Below are positions 16,429 through 26,118 of a DNA stretch of 64,000 bases, in pieces. A model generated the notes under the pieces. It saw nothing but the letters and a program-made list of their open reading frames with translations. It did no database searches and had not been told where the DNA came from. The DNA is from Flavobacterium sp. W4I14 (GTDB lineage: Bacteria > Bacteroidota > Bacteroidia > Sphingobacteriales > Sphingobacteriaceae), in NCBI GenBank assembly GCA_030817875.1, contig JAUSZU010000001.1, forward strand, positions 5,146,001 through 5,210,000. Reading direction: 5' to 3'. The translations under genes and the position numbers were made by a program. The stretch's first letter is position 1; every line of letters begins with the position of its first letter.

Positions 16429-16854
16429 CTATTTAGCATTGCTAAAATTAACCATCCATTGGATACCGAACCTGTCTTTAAAGCTACCGAAGTAATCGCC
16501 CCAGAACATATCGTCCATTGGCATTTCAATGGAGCCACCTGCTGAAAGGCCGTTAAATAGGCGATCGGCCTCTTCGCGGCTCTCGGCATTGAGGTTAATG
16601 TACATGTTATTGCCTTCTTTAAGTACATGCCCTGCCGATGGTACACAGTCGGAGGCCATTAAAACCGTATGCTCATTAATGGGTAGGGCGACATGCATTA
16701 CACGGTTTTTTTCCTCCTCGGTTAATTTAACCGATTCGGGTGCATCGCCCATTTTTGCAAAGAAGGTAAATTCTCCTCCGAAAACCGATTTATAAAAATT
16801 AAAAGCTTCTTCGGCCTTGCCGTCGAAGTTTAAGTAAGGGTGCATGCTTGCCAT
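16429..16854 (-). CDS. PhnB-like VOC family protein
   Basis: The 141-residue product is a single vicinal-oxygen-chelate domain of the PhnB/glyoxalase-like group: MHPYLNFDGKAEEAFNFYKSVFGG at the start, VMHVALPINEHTVLMASD in the middle and MPMDDMFWGDYFGSFKDRFGIQWMVNF at the end. These proteins are often misnamed 3-demethylubiquinone methyltransferases; no catalytic role is established for this group. It is likely cytoplasmic. Confidence 0.9.
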   Translation of the reverse strand: MASMHPYLNFDGKAEEAFNFYKSVFGGEFTFFAKMGDAPESVKLTEEEKNRVMHVALPINEHTVLMASDCVPSAGHVLKEGNNMYINLNAESREEADRLFNGLSAGGSIEMPMDDMFWGDYFGSFKDRFGIQWMVNFSNAK

Positions 16855-17200
16855 AATCTTATTTATTTTGTTTACAACTAAGTTACTGCACCTTTTAATG
16901 GTAAAATGGGTGTACTTGAGACAAATGTAAGGGCGTTTTTGACATCGTCAAATTAATAAACTGTGTGTTTCCACCTTGTTGTGGTGGCCTTAATTTGGGT
17001 GCCGAACTTGAGAAAACATTGTTCTTAAATAGACCAGAATGTTTTATTCATTTTACAATAGTTTTTGGATAAGTTATTATTTTACAGATGAATAAAACTG
17101 AACGGAAATAAACCCCTTATCTTTTTCATATTTGTATCAGGGTATTAAACATTTAATGAAATAATTCTCAATCGTCCCAAAATAATTTTAGATTTGAGTA
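16855..17200. other. Gene-free stretch upstream of two terminator-like hairpins
   Basis: No convincing coding frame is seen between the PhnB-like gene and the hairpins at 17201-17265. The stretch contains an inverted CCACC...GGTGG near 16973-16988. A plus-strand transcript starting here and ending at 17232 would be a small non-coding RNA, but I find no complete promoter, so this is only a possibility. Confidence 0.35.
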
Positions 17201-17232
17201 AACACGTCCGCTTTTGAGGGCGTGTTTTTTTT
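17201..17232 (+). terminator. Intrinsic terminator without an upstream plus-strand gene
   Basis: AACACGTCC (17201-17209) pairs with GGGCGTGTT (17218-17226) and is followed by a run of T to 17231. It is a strong terminator on the plus strand, yet the nearest upstream gene is on the minus strand, so whatever transcript it ends is not an annotated gene. Confidence 0.65.
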
Positions 17233-17265
17233 GCAAAAAAAAAACCTTTCATTGCTGAAAGGTTT
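17231..17265 (-). terminator. Intrinsic terminator facing the opposite way
   Basis: AAACCTTTC (17242-17250) pairs perfectly with GAAAGGTTT (17257-17265). Read on the minus strand, the hairpin is followed by about ten T, so it would stop minus-strand transcripts coming from the S41 peptidase side. With the preceding hairpin it forms a back-to-back terminator pair. Confidence 0.6.
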
Positions 17266-17356
17266 CGCGTTTTAATCTAAATCGTCCCGTTGATTTAATT
17301 TTAACATTATAAATATAGTTATCAACATGTTAACATCAAATTAAAAGGTAAAAATA

Positions 17357-17384
17357 CCCCTTTATGGGTAGTGGTTTTCACTAC
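17357..17384. promoter_or_regulatory. Two adjacent inverted repeats upstream of the S41 peptidase
   Basis: TACCCCTTTATGGGTA is followed immediately by GTAGTGGTTTTCACTAC (overlapping at GTA), two short dyads about 165 bp before the ATG at 17547. They look like an operator or a pair of small hairpins; no regulator can be named. The remaining sequence to the gene shows nothing else I can support. Confidence 0.35.
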
Positions 17385-17546
17385 ACCGCGAAAATAAGAA
17401 ATAGTGCGAATTGCTCGATTATAGCCTATTTACGAAACGCTTACCATCAGCGACAATAATTTGGACATTATCCAACAATTTAAGACCGGGGGTTCTATTA
17501 AATAATATAAATAACTATTTTGCATAAACCTAATTTAATCAGCTCT

Positions 17547-19787
17547 ATGAAAAAAATCTTCTTGTTTATTTGTGTTTGTTTTGCAGGCTGTGCAAATGCA
17601 CAGTTCAAGTTTAATGGCGATTTTGAAGAATTAAATCCAACCACAAAGAAACCGTTATCATGGCTGCTTTCGTTTAATAAAGACCAAGAGAAAGCCTACA
17701 ACGTTACTTTAGACAGCACGGTAAAGCAATCGGGAAAATATAGCCTATCCATCAATAAAGTAAGCGGAGAATCCGATTTTGGTGTAATCGATTTTCCGAT
17801 TAGCCAGGCTTTTGAAGGTAAAGTAATCGAGTTGAAGGGCTACATTAAAACAGAAAATGTAAAATCAGGCTATGCCGGTTTATGGATGCGTTTTGATGGG
17901 AAAGAAGGCAAAACCCTGGGATTCGATAATATGAACAGTAGAGGTGTTAAAGGAAGTAACGATTGGCAATTATATACCATTAAACTGAATTACGAAAGCG
18001 ATGGGGTAAAAGCAATACATGTGGGCGGTTTATTGGTTGGTGATGGGAAAGCTTGGTTTGATCACTTGGAAGTTTTTATAGATGGGAAGCCAATTGCGAA
18101 GGCGAAGTTCAGGAAAATAGAATTGGCGAGGGCAGATTTAGATACTGCTTTCAATACCGGCTCGGGCATAGCGAAGATAGCGCTCAATGAACAAAAAATA
18201 ACAAACCTTGTTTTAGCAGGGCAATTTTGGGCCTTTTTAAAATACCACCATCCTGCGGTTGCCAAAGGAGATTATAATTGGGATGCTGAACTTTTTAGGT
18301 TTTTGCCCTCGGTAATCGTAGCCAAAAACAATCAGGAACTTAGTACAGCATTAGAGCTATATCTGGATAAATTACCAAAGCCTGAAATTTGCAAAAGCTG
18401 TTTCAAAACCGCCTCAGGAAAGCATGAGATTAGCCCTGATTACGGTTCATTACTTAACGGCTCGGTATTAAAAAAATCGCTTAGCGACAAATTAATCTAC
18501 ATTAAAAACAATCGTAATACCGGTCCGAATTACTATGTCGAAATGGATCCAAATATTGGAAATCCTAAGTTTAAGAATGAGAAAGCATATGGTACAATGG
18601 TTTATCCCGATGCTGGCTACCGTTTACTCTGCCTTTACCGGTACTGGGGAATGATTAATTACTTTTTTCCATATAAAGATATTATTGGCGAAGACTGGAA
18701 TCAGGTAATTGCATCTGCATTACCTGGTTTTGTTGAAGCAAAAAGTGAAAAAGAATATAGTTTAGCGGCAATAAGTTTAATTGCAAGGGTTCATGATACA
18801 CATGCTAATATATGGTCGGGTAGTAAAGCCCTTAACGATTTTAAGGGTAAATTCGCAGCCCCTTTTCAGGCTAAATTTATAGAAAACAATTTAACAATTA
18901 CCGCTTTACATACCGATACACTAGATGTAAAAGAAAAACTTGCAGTGGGCGATATTATTGTGGCAATTAAAGGAAAAGATATCCCTGCATTAATTAAAGA
19001 ATATTTACCCTTTACGCCTGCGTCGAATTATGACACCCAGCTCCGCGATTTACCTGTAAATTATCTACTGAGAAGTAATGATACCAGTATCAAAATCAGC
19101 GTAAAAAGAGGCAATAAATTTTTTGAGTACGAGGTGCCGATGGGCAAGCTGTTCTTAGCCTATAAAAATCCTGTTGCAGAAAAGGCTGAAGCATTTAAAC
19201 TCCTCAATAATGACATTGGTTATGTGTATCCAGGGAAATATAAAAATACTCAACTGCCAGAAATCAAAAAACTTTTTAGCAATACAAAAGGCATTATAGT
19301 AGATATGCGCTGTTATCCATCAGAATTTATGCCTTTTACTTTTGGTAATTATATTAAAAATGGAAAAAGTGCCTTCGTTAAGTTTACAACAGGGAGTACA
19401 GCCTATCCAGGTGCTTTTAGTTTCACTCCAGAATTACAAAACGGACAATCATCTGGCGATTGGTATAAAGGAAAGGTTGTGGTGATTGTGAATGCAACAA
19501 GCCAGAGCCAGGCTGAATATACCACCATGGCTTTTCAAAGTTCGCCTAACGTTAAGGTAATTGGAAGCATCACAGCAGGTGCTGACGGAAATGTTTCATC
19601 TATTATTCTGCCTGGAGGACTAAATACAATGATATCCGGCATAGGTGTTTTCTATCCTAACGGAACACCGACCCAAAGAGTGGGGGTAAAAATTGATTAC
19701 ACCTTATACCCAACAATTAGGGGTGTTTTGGAAGGCAAAGACGAATTGCTGGAGAAAGCCATTTCGGTTTTAAACGCAGGTTGGTAA
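17547..19787 (+). CDS. S41 family peptidase with N-terminal carbohydrate-binding-like domain
   Basis: The 746-residue product has a signal peptide with a cysteine near its end (MKKIFLFICVCFAGCANAQF), cleaved either as a normal or a lipoprotein signal. Residues about 25-190 look like a beta-sandwich (FNGDFEELNPTTKKPLSW ... GGLLVGDGKAWFDHLEVFIDG). The C-terminal third is a C-terminal processing peptidase/tricorn-like S41 domain: a PDZ-like segment (VGDIIVAIKGKDIPALIKEYLP) and NDIGYVYPG ... KGIIVDMRCYPSEFMPF, then VVIVNATSQSQAEYTTMAFQ where the catalytic serine of the family is expected. I chose the ATG at 17547, directly before the signal peptide. It likely acts outside the cytoplasmic membrane; its substrate is unknown. 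Confidence 0.86.
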   Translation: MKKIFLFICVCFAGCANAQFKFNGDFEELNPTTKKPLSWLLSFNKDQEKAYNVTLDSTVKQSGKYSLSINKVSGESDFGVIDFPISQAFEGKVIELKGYIKTENVKSGYAGLWMRFDGKEGKTLGFDNMNSRGVKGSNDWQLYTIKLNYESDGVKAIHVGGLLVGDGKAWFDHLEVFIDGKPIAKAKFRKIELARADLDTAFNTGSGIAKIALNEQKITNLVLAGQFWAFLKYHHPAVAKGDYNWDAELFRFLPSVIVAKNNQELSTALELYLDKLPKPEICKSCFKTASGKHEISPDYGSLLNGSVLKKSLSDKLIYIKNNRNTGPNYYVEMDPNIGNPKFKNEKAYGTMVYPDAGYRLLCLYRYWGMINYFFPYKDIIGEDWNQVIASALPGFVEAKSEKEYSLAAISLIARVHDTHANIWSGSKALNDFKGKFAAPFQAKFIENNLTITALHTDTLDVKEKLAVGDIIVAIKGKDIPALIKEYLPFTPASNYDTQLRDLPVNYLLRSNDTSIKISVKRGNKFFEYEVPMGKLFLAYKNPVAEKAEAFKLLNNDIGYVYPGKYKNTQLPEIKKLFSNTKGIIVDMRCYPSEFMPFTFGNYIKNGKSAFVKFTTGSTAYPGAFSFTPELQNGQSSGDWYKGKVVVIVNATSQSQAEYTTMAFQSSPNVKVIGSITAGADGNVSSIILPGGLNTMISGIGVFYPNGTPTQRVGVKIDYTLYPTIRGVLEGKDELLEKAISVLNAGW

Positions 19788-19806
19788 AAGCATTATAATT
19801 AGAAAT

Positions 19807-19838
19807 GGCAGCTCAATGTGCTGCCGTTTTTAATTTTT
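19807..19838 (+). terminator. Terminator of the S41 peptidase gene
   Basis: GGCAGC (19807-19812) pairs with GCTGCC (19820-19825) and is followed by GTTTTTAATTTTT. It lies 20 bp after the peptidase stop and its T-rich tail overlaps the last codons of the convergent DoxX gene. Confidence 0.8.
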
Positions 19839-20264
19839 CCAATCATCGATACTCCATTTATAAGCGGGCAAGGTTGCTAACAACAAACTAGCGGCACTTA
19901 CTGCGAAAACAGAATAATTAAAAGGGGCCCTGTAATTTGCAAAGACTAGCATAGAGAGGGCAAAGACAAGTGTTAGCAAAAAACTACCGGTAGCCGCCAA
20001 CTTAATTTTGTATCCAACGATAAGCATTATCGCAAAAACCAACTCGGCAGCGGTGGCAATAATAGCCATTACATTGGCTAAGGGCCTTACTAAAAAGGGC
20101 ATTAAAGTGTTGGTATAACCTAAAAATACCGACCAATTGCCCCAGCTAACCGTTGGCGAGCCTGGTGTGCCCAGCCAGCCAAAGCGATCCATAACGGGTA
20201 GGATAAAACCGATGCCCAAAGCGAGCCGAAGAAATAATTGAGGGAAATGTGCGCTGTTTTTCAT
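19830..20264 (-). CDS. DoxX family membrane protein
   Basis: The 144-residue protein has four hydrophobic segments and the DoxX pattern FLRLALGIGFILPVMDRFGWLG, then NVMAIIATAAELVFAIMLIVGY. DoxX-like proteins are inner-membrane proteins of uncertain role, sometimes linked to quinone oxidoreductases or thiol stress. No partner gene stands beside it here. Confidence 0.87.
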   Translation of the reverse strand: MKNSAHFPQLFLRLALGIGFILPVMDRFGWLGTPGSPTVSWGNWSVFLGYTNTLMPFLVRPLANVMAIIATAAELVFAIMLIVGYKIKLAATGSFLLTLVFALSMLVFANYRAPFNYSVFAVSAASLLLATLPAYKWSIDDWKN

Positions 20265-20401
20265 TTTGCTGGATAATTATTTAAACAGCAAATTAATACC
20301 TGCGGTTCACAATTTTCTTAAACTAGATTAAGAAATGAATGATTTAATCTATTGTTTAGGTTTTTCCTATTGTATTTGAAAATATGCTATAATCTTCCAG
20401 A

Positions 20402-21091
20402 CTAGTTTGTAGAAAAAGAAACAATATTAGATTCAGATGTATTTCCCTCTGCATCTCTGCTGACTATTTTCCAATAATACCTTGCTTTTGGATTTACCTG
20501 TACTTCTTCAAGGCTATTGCTTAGCACTTCTCTTTTATATATGCCCGGTAATGCTGTGGTGCCAAGGTAAATGTCATAATTAACAATGTTCTGATCTGCA
20601 TCACTTCCTTTCCACATTATTTTTATTTTGCCATTAACTGCATTAATACTTTGACCATCGGCTGGTACAAGTTCATCGGCGGGAAATGGTGGGTAAGAAA
20701 TTGTACCTGTGCCTGCATTATAAAATTTCCATGAGACACTTTGCGAACTTGTTTCGTTATTTGCTGTTTTGGCATTAACAGACCAGCTATATGGAGTATT
20801 CTTTAACAAGGTTACGACGGCTTCATTTTGTGTTGATATTTGAGTTATAACCTCATTTGTTTGAAGATTTTTTACCATAATGGTATAGCTATTTGCATTG
20901 GTAACTTCTACCCATTTAAATGTAATTGAACTTTGCGTACCTGAAATATTAGCTCCTGATATACAAATTGCGTTTTGTTCAGGAAAAAGAAGTGTTGCTT
21001 TTTCAACCGTTATATCTGGCTCTGATGGCTCTTTTTTACTGCAAGACGTGAAAAGAATAACAGCCAGAAGGAAAAATATTAAAATTTTCAT
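20402..21091 (-). CDS. Fibronectin-type-III-like lipoprotein
   Basis: The 229-residue product has a lipoprotein signal (LLAVILFTSCSKK). The mature part contains two beta-sandwich units of the fibronectin III type: about 40-125 (ITFKWVEVTNANSYTIMVKN ... YSWSVNAKT) and about 140-225 (KIMWKGSDADQNIVNYDIYLG ... RYYWKIVSRDAEGNTSES). Its ATG overlaps the stop of the 1653-residue gene upstream by four bases, so the two are co-translated and probably function together at the cell surface. No enzymatic motif is visible. Confidence 0.83.
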   Translation of the reverse strand: MKILIFFLLAVILFTSCSKKEPSEPDITVEKATLLFPEQNAICISGANISGTQSSITFKWVEVTNANSYTIMVKNLQTNEVITQISTQNEAVVTLLKNTPYSWSVNAKTANNETSSQSVSWKFYNAGTGTISYPPFPADELVPADGQSINAVNGKIKIMWKGSDADQNIVNYDIYLGTTALPGIYKREVLSNSLEEVQVNPKARYYWKIVSRDAEGNTSESNIVSFSTN

Positions 21092-24000
21092 TGCTTAATT
21101 ATTTTAAAAATTGCTTTAGATTTTTCTGTAGTAACTCTGATTAAGTAAATACCTGTAGGAACTGTATTCATTTCCATAGCTAAAAAATTTTCATTGTTCG
21201 TGAAGGTTTTTGACATTATAAGTTGCCCCGCCAGGTTGTTGACCTCAACTTTTACTTTTGGCGAATTTTCTCCTCCAAGGTCAATATTCAGGATATCTTT
21301 AACTGGATTCGGAAAAATATTAATCCCGTCAATGATAATTCGCTTTTGATATAATCCCTGGCAAGTTTTATCTGTAGTAATTTTTAAATCATTAATGCCT
21401 TTTTCAAGTTTTATATCGAACTGCTGCCCACTCGTTTGATATTTTTTGCCATTGATATCGATATAGTACAATTCTCCACCTGATAGGGATAGTGTTAATG
21501 ATTGGTTATCTTTGTTCACTGTGGAATAAACTGAAAGGTCTTTGGGTTCTGTTATGTTTAAATTATAGCATCTGCTAAAATTGGTATTTCCTTCAATGGA
21601 AATGCAGAGGCTGTAATTTCCGCTATTAAGATCTTCTATCTTCAGGCTATCAGAGAATGTAAAGTTGTAGGGTTTTTGGTCAGAACCGGTAAGTAAAACC
21701 AGGTATTTGTTAGTTTTTATAGCTTTAATTTTTATAATGCCGTTTGTACTTCCTTTACAACTTACCCCATTTATTGTTATTTCAAAATTATTTGCTGGGA
21801 TAGTGGGTGCCTTGGTTATCACAACATCTAATGAGGCAGCCTTTTTCATATTCAGACCTAAATCTGTTTCAACCACAGTAATTACGCCTGTGCCCGCATC
21901 ACCCCATGATGCATTTGCTGTATTTTTGTTGACTGTTAGCGTGCCACCTGTTATAGACCAATTGTAGCTATGGTCTTGATTTAGTTTTGTGGAATAACTT
22001 ATATTTGCTGATTGGCTAAGAACGCTATCTAATCCTATTATTTTGGGTGTTTGAAAATCTTTCACCTCTATTTCCAGCGTACGACTTTCACCAGCAGCGC
22101 AGTTATTTAAAGCAGTTGCTGTTAGTAAATATTTGCCTGCTTGTTTCCAGGTAATATTTGCCATATTGTTTTGATATTCAATAGTTGCAGGAGCATTAGT
22201 GGTCCAGTTATAATTAACTTTATTAATAGCCGGAGTTGAATAGGTATACTTTATCCCAGCTGCAACGGTTGACTCTCCGTTTATATATCCTGTATTTACA
22301 GGCTTAGGATTTCCTCCATTCAGTAACAGAATATTCCCACGTCCGCCTATGATATAAGCTTTTCCATTAGAAATTTTTATCTGGCTTATATTTTCAGAGA
22401 TCTGAGTGATAAATGTCCATGTTAAAGCACCGTCGCTTGTTTCATAAATTTCACTAATGCCTCCTCCGTTGTTTCCAATTGCGTATCCATGTTGATTGTC
22501 AAAAAAGGCAAAACCTGTCAAGTTCATTGAGAGCTGGGTTCTTATTTCTGTAAATGTTTTTCCACCATCGACTGTTTTGAATAAAAGCCCACCGTTACAT
22601 CCAATCAGTCCGGTTTCGGAGTTGAAGAAATACAACGAAGATATAAATGGGTTATCTAAAATTGTAATAATTTCCCATGTTGCACCCTGATTTACAGTTT
22701 TATAAAACTTGTTTCCAAAACCAAAAGCAAAACCAGTTTGATCATTTATGAAATTTATGCTTCTCCAGCTAAGGTTTTCATTTGATTGAAGGTTTTTTTC
22801 CCAGGTTTCGCCGCCATCTATAGTTTTATAAATAGTATTATATGTAGAAATAAAGCCTACCTTATCATTGATAAAGGTTAAATTACTTGCAGCGGTGTAA
22901 TTTGGAAAATTAGCTTTAGACCAGCTTGTGCCTCCATCAACTGTTTTGTATAATCCGATAGTATTAGCGTAAAATCCTTTACTTTCATTTAAAAAAGCGC
23001 ATGAAGAGATCTTGCCGTAAGAATCACTAATAATCTGCAGTTTACTCCAGGTAATACCTCCATCCAAAGTTTTGTATGCACCGCTACCCAATACGTAGGC
23101 TGTCTTTTCATTAATTAATTCTAAACGGTAATGGTCGTCATTTCCAAGTAAAGACCGCACGGCCCACGCTTCAGAACCATTTTTAAGGGCGATGGCTCTG
23201 CCTTGAGAAGAAGTATATCCTAAATTAACCCCATGGCCAACCATACAATACTTGTTTTTACTTTTATTATAAGCAAAGCCCAAATATGAACTTGAGGATG
23301 AAAAATCTTTAATCCAGGTTAAGCCGCCGTCAGTTGTTTTTTGTAACAGCTCATTCCAACCACTTAATATAAAACCTGTTTTCTCGTCAGTGAAAACTAA
23401 CCGAGTAGGATTAGAAACACCTGCATTACTGATTTTGCTCCAGATTGAGCCCCCATCCTTTGATTGTAGTATATCACCCGATGAGGTAACGATGAAACCC
23501 AGGTCTTTATTAACAAATGTTATTTTACTTAGATTAACCGCAAAACCCAGATTTGATATGACTATGTTTTCCCATGTTAGTCCACCATCTTTAGTTCGTA
23601 ACAGCTGGCTAGAACCACAAATAAATCCAGTGTTTTCATCAATGAAATAGGCACTCGAAGGAGGATTGCCAAAATTTTGTACGGTGAGTTTTTTCCAGTT
23701 TTTTGCGCCATCGGTTGTTTTATAAAGTTTACCTTCTCCAAATATGTAACCGACAAGAGATGAAACAAAATGCATGTTATTTACATATGGGTAAGTTAAA
23801 TCAGGGACTTTAATTGGGAACCAAGAATCGCCGCCCGTTTCCGTTTTTAGCATTGAACCATAGTATCCAATGGTGTAACCAATTTGCTCATCTGTCATTT
23901 TTATACTTATCAACTGCTCACTAATACCCGAAGGAATTATGCTCCAGTCCTGGCCATCATTTTTAGAAGCAAGAATTTTTCCCTGATCGCCTACTGCAAT

Positions 24001-26049
24001 TATATTGGTGTTGGTATAAGCAACATCATCAAGGGTATAATTTAGATATTCAATGCCTGCTATGCAATTTCCGCTAACAATGTTTTTTTGAAGGTTGCTA
24101 ATGAGGATCGTAATACTTTTTTCAATCGTAGTATTCGTATTATTAGCGCTTACTCTGACGGTATAAGTACTTTTATTTTCGAAATCGAATATTTTATTGG
24201 ATTTCAGTTCTTGTCCATCAATTTTGAAATCGTTATTATCGGCATCTCCTGCTCCCTGGACAAATGAGTAAGTATAATTTTCGCTAGTTTTTAGAGATGA
24301 AAAGTTTCCGATAACAGAATTTAATGGCATCCCTTCGGCCAGTCTATTATTAGAAAGGTTAAATCCTCCAACACTATCTTTAAAAGCGATCTGTTTTGAG
24401 ATGTTTCCCGGGTTATACTTATTTATTGCTGTACCATTTGTAGCGCCTGTAAGATTGACATTAAAGAAGCCTTTGCTGTCGTCACTGCTCTTGATATTCA
24501 ACAAACCACTACTTTGTTCGTCTTTTATTGGTAAATAAAGTAAGTTGAAAGTAGTTTGCTTTCCGGGTAAAATACTTTCAGCTGGCCTTCCATTAACATA
24601 AAAAGAATTTCCTGTTACATTGATTTCGCTTAATATTAACTCTTTGTTACCTAAGTTTTTTATCGTAACAATCGAATTAGCTACGCTGTCGGTCTTTGTG
24701 CTAAAGCTAATCGTTGCATTTTTTTCAAGTTGTTGGTATCCTGAAGTTATTTGGATACTTGCTTCGGGTTGGCTATTCCATAATGCCGCACTATATTGAT
24801 CAGCAATTGTAAAATAAATAATTCCATCGGAATCAAATAATTGGGTTGGGTTTCTTGGGGTGCTAAGCTCTTGTTTTGCTGTTATGCCGTCGAAACTCCA
24901 AAGCAGTCCATCGTTATTAAAGAAGATTTTTTGATTTGATACTAATTGTTGTTTTTCGGGAGCGAATTTTGCGTCAGAAACTTTTACCGTTCCATTTTCT
25001 GTGCCGTCGCTTGTATATATCTGAAATTGTGAGGTTACACCAAAATATAATTTATTGTTAAGGGAAATGAAGTTTTGCATATAAGAATTGCTTGAATGCG
25101 AAGACCATTCAAAGCCTTTAACAAATCTGGTAGCTTCTGGTGTGCCATTACTAAACCAGAGTGCGTCAATCGCTTTATCATTTGCATCTACAGTCCTAAT
25201 TGAGAAATAAAACCCCGAACCAACCTGAGTAATGTTATCAATATCATTATTGCCATAGGTTACAGCGTTAAAAGACTTTAATAATGTAAAACTGTCGTCT
25301 GTAGGATTTAGCTTGTAAAGCCTGATGTTTTGGCGGTAGGAAGTATTTGTTATATAGACCAATTCACCATTAATGTTTTTGAGTAAATCAACCGTATAGT
25401 TATCATCGGTTGTTACTTTTTTCGTTCCAGCAATTGACCCGTTCGTTTTCCAAAGTGACCTATTGCCAGATGCCGTGAAATAAATAGTATGACCTATTGG
25501 GGTGAATTGACTATACCCAAAATAATCATCTTCCGCAAGTTGAACAGTGCCTGCATTTGTTCCATCGGTTTTCCAAAGCCCCCTATAATTTCCTAGTTTA
25601 ACGGCTGTAAAATAAAGTATATCGTTACAAACTGTAAATTGTGATGGAGAAGAACTACCGGAAATATTACGTGCAGGATTTATATCCTTAATCATAAATG
25701 TACCTGTAGCAGTCCCATCAGATGTCCATAATTCTGCGCCATTAATGCCGTCATTTGCTGAAAAATAAATTTTGCCTTTAAAGACTGTTAAATTTGCAAT
25801 GTTTGATGACAGCGGGCCCGGTTTAATATCTTTTACCAAAGAAGTTCCCTCCAAAGTTCCATTAGTTTTCCAAAGTTCTAAGCCGTAATTGGCATCTTGT
25901 GCCGTAAAGAAAATGGTGTTGCCTACTTTTACGAAAGAAGTTGCAGCAGAAAAATTTTTAATAAATTGCTGAGCAAAAGTCTGAGCGGAGATAAATACAA
26001 TAATTACTACAATAGTAGCACATGCCTTTTTAAGTATATTGGAGCGCAT
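21088..26049 (-). CDS. Giant secreted repeat protein with T9SS-type C-terminal sorting domain
   Basis: The 1653-residue protein has a signal peptide (ending near AQTFAQQF). In order it shows: about 35-430, repeats of the ELWKTDGTxxGT type that form a beta-propeller-like domain; about 435-545, a choice-of-anchor-D-like sandwich (TIKNLGNKELILSEINVTGNSF); about 560-660, a cadherin-like unit (DFENKSTYTVRVSANN); about 670-1250, a dozen or so YCF48/BNR-like repeats of the form GFxxGxxGxxxKTxDGGxTW; about 1255-1400, two PKD-like units; a SprB-like segment (ITINGVSCKGSTNGIIKI); and a C-terminal type A sorting domain (NIFPNPVKDILNIDLGG ... GIYLIRVTTEKSKAIFKIIKQ). It is likely exported by the type IX system to the surface as an adhesin or ligand-binding scaffold; the ligand is unknown. 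Confidence 0.85.
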   Translation of the reverse strand: MRSNILKKACATIVVIIVFISAQTFAQQFIKNFSAATSFVKVGNTIFFTAQDANYGLELWKTNGTLEGTSLVKDIKPGPLSSNIANLTVFKGKIYFSANDGINGAELWTSDGTATGTFMIKDINPARNISGSSSPSQFTVCNDILYFTAVKLGNYRGLWKTDGTNAGTVQLAEDDYFGYSQFTPIGHTIYFTASGNRSLWKTNGSIAGTKKVTTDDNYTVDLLKNINGELVYITNTSYRQNIRLYKLNPTDDSFTLLKSFNAVTYGNNDIDNITQVGSGFYFSIRTVDANDKAIDALWFSNGTPEATRFVKGFEWSSHSSNSYMQNFISLNNKLYFGVTSQFQIYTSDGTENGTVKVSDAKFAPEKQQLVSNQKIFFNNDGLLWSFDGITAKQELSTPRNPTQLFDSDGIIYFTIADQYSAALWNSQPEASIQITSGYQQLEKNATISFSTKTDSVANSIVTIKNLGNKELILSEINVTGNSFYVNGRPAESILPGKQTTFNLLYLPIKDEQSSGLLNIKSSDDSKGFFNVNLTGATNGTAINKYNPGNISKQIAFKDSVGGFNLSNNRLAEGMPLNSVIGNFSSLKTSENYTYSFVQGAGDADNNDFKIDGQELKSNKIFDFENKSTYTVRVSANNTNTTIEKSITILISNLQKNIVSGNCIAGIEYLNYTLDDVAYTNTNIIAVGDQGKILASKNDGQDWSIIPSGISEQLISIKMTDEQIGYTIGYYGSMLKTETGGDSWFPIKVPDLTYPYVNNMHFVSSLVGYIFGEGKLYKTTDGAKNWKKLTVQNFGNPPSSAYFIDENTGFICGSSQLLRTKDGGLTWENIVISNLGFAVNLSKITFVNKDLGFIVTSSGDILQSKDGGSIWSKISNAGVSNPTRLVFTDEKTGFILSGWNELLQKTTDGGLTWIKDFSSSSSYLGFAYNKSKNKYCMVGHGVNLGYTSSQGRAIALKNGSEAWAVRSLLGNDDHYRLELINEKTAYVLGSGAYKTLDGGITWSKLQIISDSYGKISSCAFLNESKGFYANTIGLYKTVDGGTSWSKANFPNYTAASNLTFINDKVGFISTYNTIYKTIDGGETWEKNLQSNENLSWRSINFINDQTGFAFGFGNKFYKTVNQGATWEIITILDNPFISSLYFFNSETGLIGCNGGLLFKTVDGGKTFTEIRTQLSMNLTGFAFFDNQHGYAIGNNGGGISEIYETSDGALTWTFITQISENISQIKISNGKAYIIGGRGNILLLNGGNPKPVNTGYINGESTVAAGIKYTYSTPAINKVNYNWTTNAPATIEYQNNMANITWKQAGKYLLTATALNNCAAGESRTLEIEVKDFQTPKIIGLDSVLSQSANISYSTKLNQDHSYNWSITGGTLTVNKNTANASWGDAGTGVITVVETDLGLNMKKAASLDVVITKAPTIPANNFEITINGVSCKGSTNGIIKIKAIKTNKYLVLLTGSDQKPYNFTFSDSLKIEDLNSGNYSLCISIEGNTNFSRCYNLNITEPKDLSVYSTVNKDNQSLTLSLSGGELYYIDINGKKYQTSGQQFDIKLEKGINDLKITTDKTCQGLYQKRIIIDGINIFPNPVKDILNIDLGGENSPKVKVEVNNLAGQLIMSKTFTNNENFLAMEMNTVPTGIYLIRVTTEKSKAIFKIIKQ

Positions 26050-26068
26050 TTGAGATGGTTAAATGCCT

Positions 26069-26076
26069 CAAAGTTA
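26069..26076 (-). promoter_or_regulatory. TAACTTTG promoter box of the giant secreted protein
   Basis: The minus strand carries TAACTTTG, an exact TAnnTTTG box, 19 bp before the ATG at 26049, predicting a very short leader. No TTG at the expected upstream distance is seen. Confidence 0.55.
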
Positions 26077-26118
26077 TATGAATTTAATTAAATTCTGTTA
26101 TCAACTTTAATAATCTCG

